Below are positions 1 to 5,568 of a stretch of 6,004 nucleotides of DNA, piece by piece. The notes under the pieces were generated by a model that saw only the letters and a program-made list of their open reading frames with translations, was not told the origin of the DNA and did not search any database. Position 1 is the stretch's first letter; the number at the start of each line of letters is the position of its first letter. Source of the DNA: Pseudomonadota bacterium (GTDB lineage Bacteria; Pseudomonadota; Gammaproteobacteria; Xanthomonadales; Xanthomonadaceae); assembly GCA_025355485.1 (NCBI GenBank), contig JANXZP010000121.1:1-6004 (forward strand), read 5' to 3'. The position numbers were made by a program, and so were the translations under genes.

Positions 1-188
1 CGCGCACGCAAGGTCGCGACGTTGACGCCGGCCTGCGCGAGCAAGGGCTTGGTGCTGCCTTCGGGCTGGTCGATCAACGCGACCAGCAGGTGCGCCGGCT
101 CGATGACATTGTGGTCGCGCCCGACCGCAAGCGATTGCGCATCGGCGAGCGCCTGCTGGAAACGCGAAGTCAGTTTGTCCATTCGCAT
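1..188 (-). CDS. clpB: ClpB disaggregase, N-terminal fragment (cut by window edge)
   Basis: ClpB is the cytoplasmic Hsp100 AAA+ ATPase that, with DnaK/DnaJ/GrpE, pulls polypeptides out of aggregates after heat stress. Reading the minus strand from an ATG at 188 gives 62 residues that run off the window: MRMDKLTSRFQQALADAQSL, then a stretch containing the IEPAHLL motif. This matches the start of E. coli ClpB (MRLDRLTNKF..., ...FIEPLHLM...) without gaps, so this is the first helical repeat of the Clp N-terminal domain. The ATPase modules lie outside the window. The start is supported by GGAG (minus strand, 198-195) six bases upstream. A second ATG two codons in (182) is less likely, because the family begins MR-x-D. 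The gene lies 82 bp downstream of pgeF in the same orientation, the conserved rluD-pgeF-clpB order. It probably also has its own heat-shock promoter in that gap. Confidence 0.95.
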   Translation of the reverse strand, partial: MRMDKLTSRFQQALADAQSLAVGRDHNVIEPAHLLVALIDQPEGSTKPLLAQAGVNVATLRA

Positions 189-194
189 GACATG

Positions 195-198
195 CTCC
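195..198 (-). promoter_or_regulatory. Ribosome binding site of clpB
   Basis: The minus strand reads TTGGAGCATGTC directly before the ATG at 188. The GGAG core lies six bases from that start codon. This supports the MRMDKL start over the ATG at 182, for which the spacing would be 12 bases. Confidence 0.7.
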
Positions 199-231
199 AA
201 TGGTGTGGCGAAACCTCCGCCAATGACCGAT

Positions 232-260
232 GGATGCGGCCCGTCATGGAAAATATCAAG
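232..260 (-). promoter_or_regulatory. Candidate sigma-32 (heat-shock) promoter for clpB
   Basis: On the minus strand CTTGAT (260-255) is followed after 15 bases by CCGCATCC (239-232). The sigma-32 consensus is about CTTGAA, 13-15 bases, CCCCATnT, so the first box matches 5 of 6 positions and the second 6 of its 7 fixed positions. A transcript would start roughly at 222-227, giving a leader of about 35-40 bases with the GGAG site inside it. clpB is a classic sigma-32 target in proteobacteria, which fits. The match was made by eye, and no start-site data are available. Confidence 0.5.
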
Positions 261-268
261 CGCTTGAT
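255..268. repeat. Perfect 14-bp palindrome between pgeF and clpB
   Basis: ATCAAGCGCTTGAT is its own reverse complement. It starts two bases after the pgeF stop codon (minus-strand direction), and one half is the CTTGAT box of the candidate clpB heat-shock promoter. It could be an operator half-site pair, or simply the promoter box mirrored by chance. It is not a CIRCE element (TTAGCACTC-N9-GAGTGCTAA). As a hairpin it would be weak: 5 bp around GCGC, with no T-run. Confidence 0.45.
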
Positions 269-270
269 GA

Positions 271-1041
271 CTACCTGTTGATCCAGATCAAGCTGGCCAT
301 GCGGCCCGTTTGCCCATCGCGACGGTATGAATAAAACCGCCGTGGATCGGAGATCGTGCACTGGTCGCCGCCGAAAACAGCCGTCACCCCAACGTTCGCC
401 AGGCGCAGTCGCGCCAGCGCATACAGATCGCAGAGGCTATGCCCGCGCCGCGTCGCCGCAAATGCGGAAGCCGCATGAGGATCGATGTCCACGAATGCCG
501 TGCGCACTTCATCGCCAACTTCGTAGGATTGCGGACCAGCCGCTGGGCCGAGCCATGCCAGGATTTTTTCTGGCGGTGTCCGCATCGACGCGATCGTGTT
601 TTCGAGCACGCCCGCCGAGAGCCCACGCCAACCCGCGTGCGCGGCGCCGATCACGCCGCCGTCTTCGCTGCAGAACAGCACCGGCAGGCAGTCGGCGGTG
701 AGGGTCGCGAGCACGATGCCAGGTTTCGTTGTGACGGCGGCATCGGCTTCAGGCTCGTCGGCGCACGCTTCGTTGTCACAGGACACGACCGCCGTACCAT
801 GCACTTGCCGCAGCCAGCGCGGTCGTGAAGGCAGGCCCAGGTGTTCGACGAGCGCATCGCGATTGCGCATGACAGCCGCCGCATCGTCGCCACAGTGCAT
901 GCCGAGATTGAAGCTGTCGAATGGCGCGATCGACGCGCCGGCCGGACCGCGTAGCGTGGTGAACGCATGCACGCGCAATGGCGCGGGCCATTCGGCCATC
1001 TGCACGCTGGCCCGGAATCGCTCGCGATCGCCTGCGATCAT
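271..1041 (-). CDS. pgeF: PgeF/YfiH family laccase-domain protein (peptidoglycan editing factor / purine nucleoside phosphorylase)
   Basis: The 256-residue protein belongs to the YfiH/PgeF (DUF152, multi-copper polyphenol oxidoreductase laccase) family. Family members are reported as purine nucleoside phosphorylase/adenosine deaminase-like enzymes. E. coli YfiH acts as a cytoplasmic peptidoglycan editing factor that removes UDP-MurNAc-L-Ser errors. Family motifs are all present: QVHG (79-82), TADCLPVLFC (115-124), AAHAGWRG (133-140), WLGPAAGPQSYEVGDEV (163-179), DQCT (226-229) and the C-terminal FYSYRRDGQTGRMASLIW. The expected metal ligands are H81, C118 and H135. Length is close to that of E. 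coli YfiH (about 243). There is no signal peptide. The start is uncertain: the ATG at 1041 and an in-frame ATG at 999 (MAEWPAPLRVHAF...) both lack a clear Shine-Dalgarno. The homologous region begins near the second one. The gene lies 12 bp after rluD, so translation may depend on coupling to rluD. Confidence 0.93.
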   Translation of the reverse strand: MIAGDRERFRASVQMAEWPAPLRVHAFTTLRGPAGASIAPFDSFNLGMHCGDDAAAVMRNRDALVEHLGLPSRPRWLRQVHGTAVVSCDNEACADEPEADAAVTTKPGIVLATLTADCLPVLFCSEDGGVIGAAHAGWRGLSAGVLENTIASMRTPPEKILAWLGPAAGPQSYEVGDEVRTAFVDIDPHAASAFAATRRGHSLCDLYALARLRLANVGVTAVFGGDQCTISDPRRFYSYRRDGQTGRMASLIWINR

Positions 1042-1053
1042 GCAGATGGCACG

Positions 1054-2052
1054 CTAGAGCTTGTGCATCGCGCTGTCCGCACGCAACGCTGCGATCAATG
1101 CCTGCATGTCGGCCGGCGCATCGGCTTCGACGGTGATCGTCTCGCCGTTGGCCGGATGCGCGAACGCAAGTTTTTCCGCGTGCAACGCCTGGCGGCGGAA
1201 ACCGCGCAGCATTTCGGTCAATTCGGCGCTGGCGCCGCGCGGATTCGCCAGACGGCTGTACACCGGGTCGCCAACCAGCGGGTGCTTCACGTGCGCCATG
1301 TGCACGCGGATCTGGTGCGTGCGCCCGGTTTCGAGCCTGCATTCGATCAGGGTGTGCGAACGGAAGCGCTCGCGCACGCGATAGTAGGTGATCGCGTCGC
1401 GTCCGTTCTTGACCACCGCCATGCGCACGCGATCGGTCGGATGGCGGCCGATCGGCGCGGTCACCGTTCCACCCGCGATCATCGGACCCATCGCGACCGC
1501 GACATATTGCCGATGCACTTCGCGCGCGGAAAGTTGTTCCACCAGCGACGCGTGAGCGCGCAGGTTGCGCGCGACGACCATCAGGCCCGAGGTGTCCTTG
1601 TCGAGTCGATGGACGATGCCGGCACGCGGCACTTCGACGAGTTTCGGATCGTAATGCAGCAGCGCATTGGCGAGCGTGCCGTGCGGATTGCCAGCGCCCG
1701 GATGCACCACGAGTCCCGCTGGCTTGTCGATGACCAGCACATCGGCGTCGGCATACGCGATCGTCAGCGGGATGTTTTCGGCGAGTGCGCGGGTTTCGAT
1801 ACTCGGCAGCGCCTTCAGCGTCACCGTTTCGCCACCACGCACCGGATCGCGCGGGCGTCGAGCCGCGCCATCGAGCAGCGCGTCGCCGGATTTGATCCAT
1901 TCAGCCAGCCGCGAACGCGAGTAGTCGGGAAACAGCTCGGCCAGCGCCTGGTCGAAACGCCGTCCCGCGGCCCCCAGCGGCACGATCGCACGCAAGGATT
2001 CGGCGGCCTGCGCGGTGTCAGGCAGGTCGTCGTCGTCGATTTCTTCGTGCAT
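1054..2052 (-). CDS. rluD: 23S rRNA pseudouridine(1911/1915/1917) synthase RluD
   Basis: RluD isomerises three uridines in helix 69 of 23S rRNA to pseudouridine, a late step in 50S maturation that affects subunit joining and termination. The 332-residue protein (E. coli: 326) has an S4 RNA-binding domain at about 25-85 (RRFDQALAELFPDYSRSRLAEWI). The RsuA/RluA catalytic domain runs from about 100 to 320. The signature HRLDKDTSGLMVVA holds the catalytic aspartate, D151. RTHQIRVHMAHVKHPLVGDPVY (244-265) and RQALHAEKLAFAHP (287-300) are the other conserved blocks. The start ATG at 2052 is the only sensible one. The frame stays open far upstream, but that stretch is antisense to bamD and resembles nothing. 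It leaves an acidic extension (EEIDDDDLPD) of about 15 residues compared with E. coli. No strong Shine-Dalgarno is visible. It is the first gene of the rluD-pgeF unit and is divergent from bamD. Confidence 0.96.
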   Translation of the reverse strand: MHEEIDDDDLPDTAQAAESLRAIVPLGAAGRRFDQALAELFPDYSRSRLAEWIKSGDALLDGAARRPRDPVRGGETVTLKALPSIETRALAENIPLTIAYADADVLVIDKPAGLVVHPGAGNPHGTLANALLHYDPKLVEVPRAGIVHRLDKDTSGLMVVARNLRAHASLVEQLSAREVHRQYVAVAMGPMIAGGTVTAPIGRHPTDRVRMAVVKNGRDAITYYRVRERFRSHTLIECRLETGRTHQIRVHMAHVKHPLVGDPVYSRLANPRGASAELTEMLRGFRRQALHAEKLAFAHPANGETITVEADAPADMQALIAALRADSAMHKL

Positions 2053-2103
2053 GCGCGCAGTGTCTCGGTAAGGATGGCGTGGGCCAGACCGGATAGTTTG
2101 GGC

Positions 2104-2109
2104 TATTAT
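2104..2109 (+). promoter_or_regulatory. Probable -10 box of the bamD promoter
   Basis: TATTAT at 2104-2109 matches the sigma-70 -10 consensus in 5 of 6 positions and is the most AT-rich spot in the 102-bp gap between the divergent genes rluD and bamD. It would give a start near 2116 and a leader of about 40 bases. No good -35 box is seen 16-18 bases upstream, which is common in GC-rich gammaproteobacteria. The opposite strand reads GATAATA here, but it has no useful -35 either, so the rluD promoter cannot be placed. I saw no sigma-E type GAACTT box. Confidence 0.4.
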
Positions 2110-2154
2110 CTGCGTCCTTGCCGCCCTGCGCGGCGTTGCCGCCGATCGCAACCG

Positions 2155-3009
2155 ATGACCCGACACTACAGCCCGACCCGTTCGCTGCTGCTGATCCTGC
2201 TCATGGCCTTTATGCTCGCCGGCAGCGGTTGCGCGCGGTTGCACATGCCCAAGCTGTTCGGCCACACCGAGGCGAAGACCGAGACCCTGCCGGTCGAGCA
2301 ACTCTATGCGCTCGGCCACCAGTCGCTGGAAAACGGCAACATGGGCGCCGCACAGACCACCTACAAGCGCTTGATTTCGCGCTTCCCGTACGGGCCTTAC
2401 ACCGAGCAGGCGCAGCTCGACCTGGCCTACGCGCAGTACAAGGACGGCAAGTTCGACGATGCGACCTCGACCGTCGATCGCTTCATCCGCACCTACCCTA
2501 CCCACCGGCATGTGGATTACGCCTACTACATGCGCGGATTGATCGATTTCAACCGCGACCGGCAGCTGCTCGCGCGGATCGCACGGCTCGACCGCAGCCA
2601 GCGCGACCAGGGTTCGCCGCGCCAGAGCTTCAACGACTTCGCCGAGTTGCTGCGCCGTTTCCCGAACAGCCGCTACGCACCGGACGCGCGCCAGCGCATG
2701 GTCTTCCTGCGCGAGGAACTGGCCAAGCACGAGATCGGCGTCGGCCTGTTCTACCTCAGCCGCAAGGCCTACGTCGCCGCTGCCAATCGCGGCCAGTACG
2801 TGATCGTCAATTTCCCGCAAAGCTCCTACGACGGCGATGCGCTGGCGTTGATGGCCGAATCCTACACGCGCCTGGGCGATACCAAGCTGGCCGACGACGC
2901 CAAGCGCGTGCTGCAGCAGAACCATCCCGACCATCCGTGGCTGAGCGGACATTGGCCGCGCGGCAGGGGCATCATCAGCTCGCTCAATCCGTTCGCTGGC
3001 GGGCAGTAA
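2155..3009 (+). CDS. bamD: BamD, outer membrane protein assembly factor lipoprotein
   Basis: BamD (YfiO/ComL) is the essential TPR lipoprotein of the BAM complex. It is anchored in the inner leaflet of the outer membrane, recognises beta-barrel precursors and activates BamA. The 284-residue product starts with a lipoprotein signal: R3 and R9, a hydrophobic core at 11-22 and a lipidation cysteine at C26. TPR-like helices follow at about 45-255. Blocks matching E. coli BamD include RFPYGPYTEQAQLDLAYAQYK (76-96), DRFIRTYPTHRHVDYAYYMRG (108-128) and LLRRFPNSRYAPDARQRMVFL (165-185). The AALxx-type lipobox is unusual: the cysteine is preceded by LAGSG, so position -3 is Gly rather than Leu/Val/Ile. 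The protein is about 40 residues longer than E. coli BamD, partly through a C-terminal tail ending SSLNPFAGGQ. The ATG at 2155 is chosen because it precedes the signal peptide directly. No clear Shine-Dalgarno is seen. It is divergent from rluD, as in E. coli, and convergent with nadE. Confidence 0.95.
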   Translation: MTRHYSPTRSLLLILLMAFMLAGSGCARLHMPKLFGHTEAKTETLPVEQLYALGHQSLENGNMGAAQTTYKRLISRFPYGPYTEQAQLDLAYAQYKDGKFDDATSTVDRFIRTYPTHRHVDYAYYMRGLIDFNRDRQLLARIARLDRSQRDQGSPRQSFNDFAELLRRFPNSRYAPDARQRMVFLREELAKHEIGVGLFYLSRKAYVAAANRGQYVIVNFPQSSYDGDALALMAESYTRLGDTKLADDAKRVLQQNHPDHPWLSGHWPRGRGIISSLNPFAGGQ

Positions 3010-3017
3010 CGTACGAC

Positions 3018-3045
3018 GAACCCGTGCGTTGCAGCGCACGGGTTC
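3018..3045. terminator. Inverted repeat between convergent bamD and nadE, probable bidirectional terminator
   Basis: GAACCCGTGCG (3018-3028) and CGCACGGGTTC (3035-3045) form a perfect 11-bp stem with a six-base loop (TTGCAG). It begins 8 bp after the bamD stop and ends 14 bp from the nadE stop, so it can form in either transcript. Neither side is followed by a run of T. It is therefore not a textbook intrinsic terminator, and could equally protect 3' ends or act together with Rho. Confidence 0.65.
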
Positions 3046-3059
3046 AATGACGCCACGAT

Positions 3060-4676
3060 TCAATAATTCCCCGACGTGATCGGATAACGCCGCTCGCGGT
3101 CGAACGCGCGGCGCGACACCTTCGGGCCTGGCGCGGATTGCTGGCGTTTCCATTCGCTGATCCGCACCAGACGCAGCACCCGATCCACGGTCATGGCGTC
3201 GAACCCCGCGGCGATGATCTCCGCACGCGATTGCTCCAGTTCGATGTCGCGGAACAGGATCGCATCGAGCACGTCGTACGGCGGAAGCGAATCCTGGTCG
3301 GTCTGGTTCTCGCGCAATTCCGCCGACGGCTCGCGCTCGATCACCGCTTCGGGAATGATTCCGCCAGCGCCTTGCGCATTGCGCCAGCGGCACAGCGCAT
3401 AGACCTCGGTCTTGTACAGATCCTTGATCGGCGCGAAGCCGCCGCACATATCGCCGTAGATCGTCGCGTAGCCAACCGCGTATTCGCTCTTGTTGCCGGT
3501 CGTCAGCAGCAGGCGCCCGGTCTTGTTCGACAGCGCCATCAGCAGCGCGCCACGGCAGCGCGACTGCAGGTTTTCCTCGGTCACGTCCGCAGGCAATCCG
3601 GCAAACAGCGGCGCAAGCGTTTCGAGAAAACCGGTGAACGGCGCTTCGATCGGCAACGTCTCGATGCGCACACCGAGTTTCTGCGCTTGCTCGGTTGCAA
3701 GATCGTTGCTGAGATCCGATGTGTAGCGCGACGGCAACCGCACCGCGAGCACGTTGTCGCCGCCGAGCGCATCGACCGCGAGCGCGAGTACCAGCGCCGA
3801 ATCCACGCCACCTGAAAGCCCGAGCACGGCTTGCTTGAAGCCGTTTTTGTGCAGGTAATCGCGCGTACAGCGCACGATCGCGCGATACGCGAGCGCGGCG
3901 CGTTGTTCGTCGGTCTCGACGGGCCATTCGACGCGCTCGAAACACCGTGTGGCCGGGTCGAAATCCGCGACCAGCAGATGGTCTTCGAACGCCGCCGCCG
4001 CAGGATGGATGCGGCCATCGCCATCGGCAAGGCACGACGCGCCATCGAACACGAGGCTGTCCTGGCCGCCGACGACGTTGAGGTAGGAGATCGCAACGCC
4101 TGATTCCTGCACGCGCTGCGCGAGCAGGGCATCGCGCTGCGCAGCTTTGTCGCGTTCGAACGGTGACGCGTTCGGCACCAACACGACCTGCGCACCGAGC
4201 GCGACGGTCGCAGCCAGCGGCTCGGCGAACCAGAGGTCTTCGCAGATCACCAGGCCGACGCTGACACCATCGACACTGAAGACGCACGTCTCGTCGCCGG
4301 AAGCGAAATAGCGGCGCTCGTCGAACACCGCGTAGTTCGGCAACTCGCGTTTGCGATACGTTCGTTCGATGCAGCCGTCGCGCAGCACGCTGGCGGAGTT
4401 GAACACGACTGCGCCGGCGGATTCCGGATGGCCGACGACTGCGACGATGCCATGCGTCGCAGCCGCGATCCGCGCGAGCGCCGCTTCGCAGGCTGCGAGA
4501 AAATCCGGCCGCTGCAACAGGTCTTCAGGTGGGTAACCCGACAATGCCAGTTCGGGAAACAACACGACATCGGCGCGATGCACGTCGCGCGCTTCGACGA
4601 TCAACGCAACGATGCGCTCGGCGTTGGCCGTCACCGCGCCGACCGGGAAATCGAACTGGGCGAGCGCGATGCGCAC
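3060..4676 (-). CDS. nadE: Glutamine-dependent NAD+ synthase
   Basis: NadE makes NAD+ from nicotinate adenine dinucleotide and ATP, using ammonia released from glutamine and passed through an internal channel. It acts in the cytoplasm at the last step of NAD synthesis. The 538 residues form the two-domain type. The N-terminal nitrilase/glutaminase domain (about 1-255) has the expected E-K-C triad: E42 in FPELALSGYPPEDL, K109 in RKRELPNYAVFDE and C145 in ICEDLW. The C-terminal synthetase domain (about 265-538) has the PP-loop LSGGVDSA (287-294), LTTGNKSEYAVGYATIYGDM (391-410) and GGFAPIKDLYKTEVY (412-426). Length is normal for the bacterial glutamine-using enzyme, about twice the ammonia-only form. 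The start is a GTG at 4676. It gives MRIALAQFDFPVGA, the usual N-terminus of the family. The gene follows sucD after 10 bp with only a weak AAAGAA upstream, so it is probably translated and transcribed with sucCD. Confidence 0.97.
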   Translation of the reverse strand: MRIALAQFDFPVGAVTANAERIVALIVEARDVHRADVVLFPELALSGYPPEDLLQRPDFLAACEAALARIAAATHGIVAVVGHPESAGAVVFNSASVLRDGCIERTYRKRELPNYAVFDERRYFASGDETCVFSVDGVSVGLVICEDLWFAEPLAATVALGAQVVLVPNASPFERDKAAQRDALLAQRVQESGVAISYLNVVGGQDSLVFDGASCLADGDGRIHPAAAAFEDHLLVADFDPATRCFERVEWPVETDEQRAALAYRAIVRCTRDYLHKNGFKQAVLGLSGGVDSALVLALAVDALGGDNVLAVRLPSRYTSDLSNDLATEQAQKLGVRIETLPIEAPFTGFLETLAPLFAGLPADVTEENLQSRCRGALLMALSNKTGRLLLTTGNKSEYAVGYATIYGDMCGGFAPIKDLYKTEVYALCRWRNAQGAGGIIPEAVIEREPSAELRENQTDQDSLPPYDVLDAILFRDIELEQSRAEIIAAGFDAMTVDRVLRLVRISEWKRQQSAPGPKVSRRAFDRERRYPITSGNY

Positions 4677-4686
4677 GTAACGTTCT

Positions 4687-5568
4687 TTATTTCGTGTTCT
4701 TCATCCGCGCCGCGAGTGTGACGCCAAGATCGCCCGGCGATTTCACCGTGATCACGCCAGCCTTTTCGAGCGCAGCAAACTTCCCTGCTGCGGTGCCCTT
4801 GCCGCCCGACGCGATCGCACCGGCATGACCCATGCGTTTGCCCGCGGGCGCGCTCGCGCCAGCGATGAAACCGACGACGGGTTTGGTCACGTAATCGGCG
4901 ATGAACTCGGCTGCTTCCTCTTCCGCGCTGCCGCCGATTTCGCCGACCATGATGATGCCGTCGGTATGCGGATCGTCCTGGAACAATTTCAGGCAGTCGA
5001 TGAAGTTCATGCCCTGGATCGGGTCGCCGCCAATGCCAATGCAGGTGCTCTGGCCGAGTCCGGCCTGCGTGGTCTGGTGCACGGCTTCATACGTCAGCGT
5101 GCCCGAACGCGACACGATTCCGACGTTGCCCGGCTTGTGGATGTGGCCGGGCATGATCCCGATCTTGCACTCGCCTGGCGTGATGATGCCGGGGCAGTTC
5201 GGCCCGATCAGCCAGACATCTTCGTATTGCCGCAGCGCGTTTTTCACGCGCAGCATGTCGAGCACCGGGATGCCCTCGGTGATGCAGACGATCACGCGGA
5301 TGCCGGCATCGGCCGCTTCGAGGATTGCGTCGGCAGCGAACGGCGGCGGCACGTAGATCACGCTCGCGTCGGCACCGGTGTCGTCCACCGCATCCTGCAC
5401 GGTATTGAATACCGGCAGGCCGATGTGTTCCTGCCCGCCCTTGCCCGGCGTCACGCCGCCGCAGATCTTGGTGCCATAGTCGAGCATCTGCTCGGCGTGG
5501 AAGGTGCCTTGCTGCCCGGTGAAACCCTGCACTATGACTTTCGTGTTCTTGTCGACCAGAACGCTCAT
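4687..5568 (-). CDS. sucD: Succinyl-CoA synthetase (ADP-forming) subunit alpha
   Basis: SucD is the alpha subunit of succinyl-CoA ligase. It converts succinyl-CoA to succinate in the TCA cycle while making ATP or GTP. Alpha binds CoA and carries the phosphohistidine, and pairs with SucC. The 293 residues match the usual length (E. coli 289). A Rossmann CoA-binding domain opens with KVIVQGFTGQQGTFHAEQML. IGPNCPGIITPGECKIGIMPG (121-141) and IVSRSGTLTYE (151-161) are conserved. The phosphorylated histidine is H248 in GKRMGHAGAI. The ATG at 5568 overlaps the sucC stop (ATGA) and has GGAG seven bases upstream, so the start is secure and translation is likely coupled. nadE follows 10 bp downstream on the same strand. 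Confidence 0.98.
   Translation of the reverse strand: MSVLVDKNTKVIVQGFTGQQGTFHAEQMLDYGTKICGGVTPGKGGQEHIGLPVFNTVQDAVDDTGADASVIYVPPPFAADAILEAADAGIRVIVCITEGIPVLDMLRVKNALRQYEDVWLIGPNCPGIITPGECKIGIMPGHIHKPGNVGIVSRSGTLTYEAVHQTTQAGLGQSTCIGIGGDPIQGMNFIDCLKLFQDDPHTDGIIMVGEIGGSAEEEAAEFIADYVTKPVVGFIAGASAPAGKRMGHAGAIASGGKGTAAGKFAALEKAGVITVKSPGDLGVTLAARMKNTK

Noticed and set aside
189..270. CIRCE/HrcA operator upstream of clpB
   Set aside because: No TTAGCACTC or GAGTGCTAA arms are present. The only dyad is the unrelated ATCAAGCGCTTGAT.
776..1900. A 374-codon minus-strand frame overlapping rluD and pgeF
   Set aside because: It is out of frame with both clearly recognised genes and is extremely Arg-rich. 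It is a GC-driven shadow.
2053..2154. Sigma-E promoter for bamD, since BAM genes are often under envelope stress control
   Set aside because: No GAACTT-like -35 or suitable -10 is visible in the 102-bp gap. Only a sigma-70 type TATTAT stands out.
967..3009. A plus-strand frame of 680 codons ending with bamD, which could suggest a fused BamD with a long N-terminal region
   Set aside because: The part before 2155 is the antisense of rluD. A lipoprotein signal peptide starts right after the ATG at 2155 and must be N-terminal, so the fusion is not real.
1054..4287. A minus-strand frame open for 1077 codons, running through rluD, the antisense of bamD and an alternate frame of nadE
   Set aside because: Only its last 332 codons (2052 down to 1054) resemble a protein, RluD. 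The rest is Arg/Ala-rich and low in recognisable content, and lies opposite or out of frame with bamD and nadE. Stop codons are rare in GC-rich DNA, so long shadow frames are expected.
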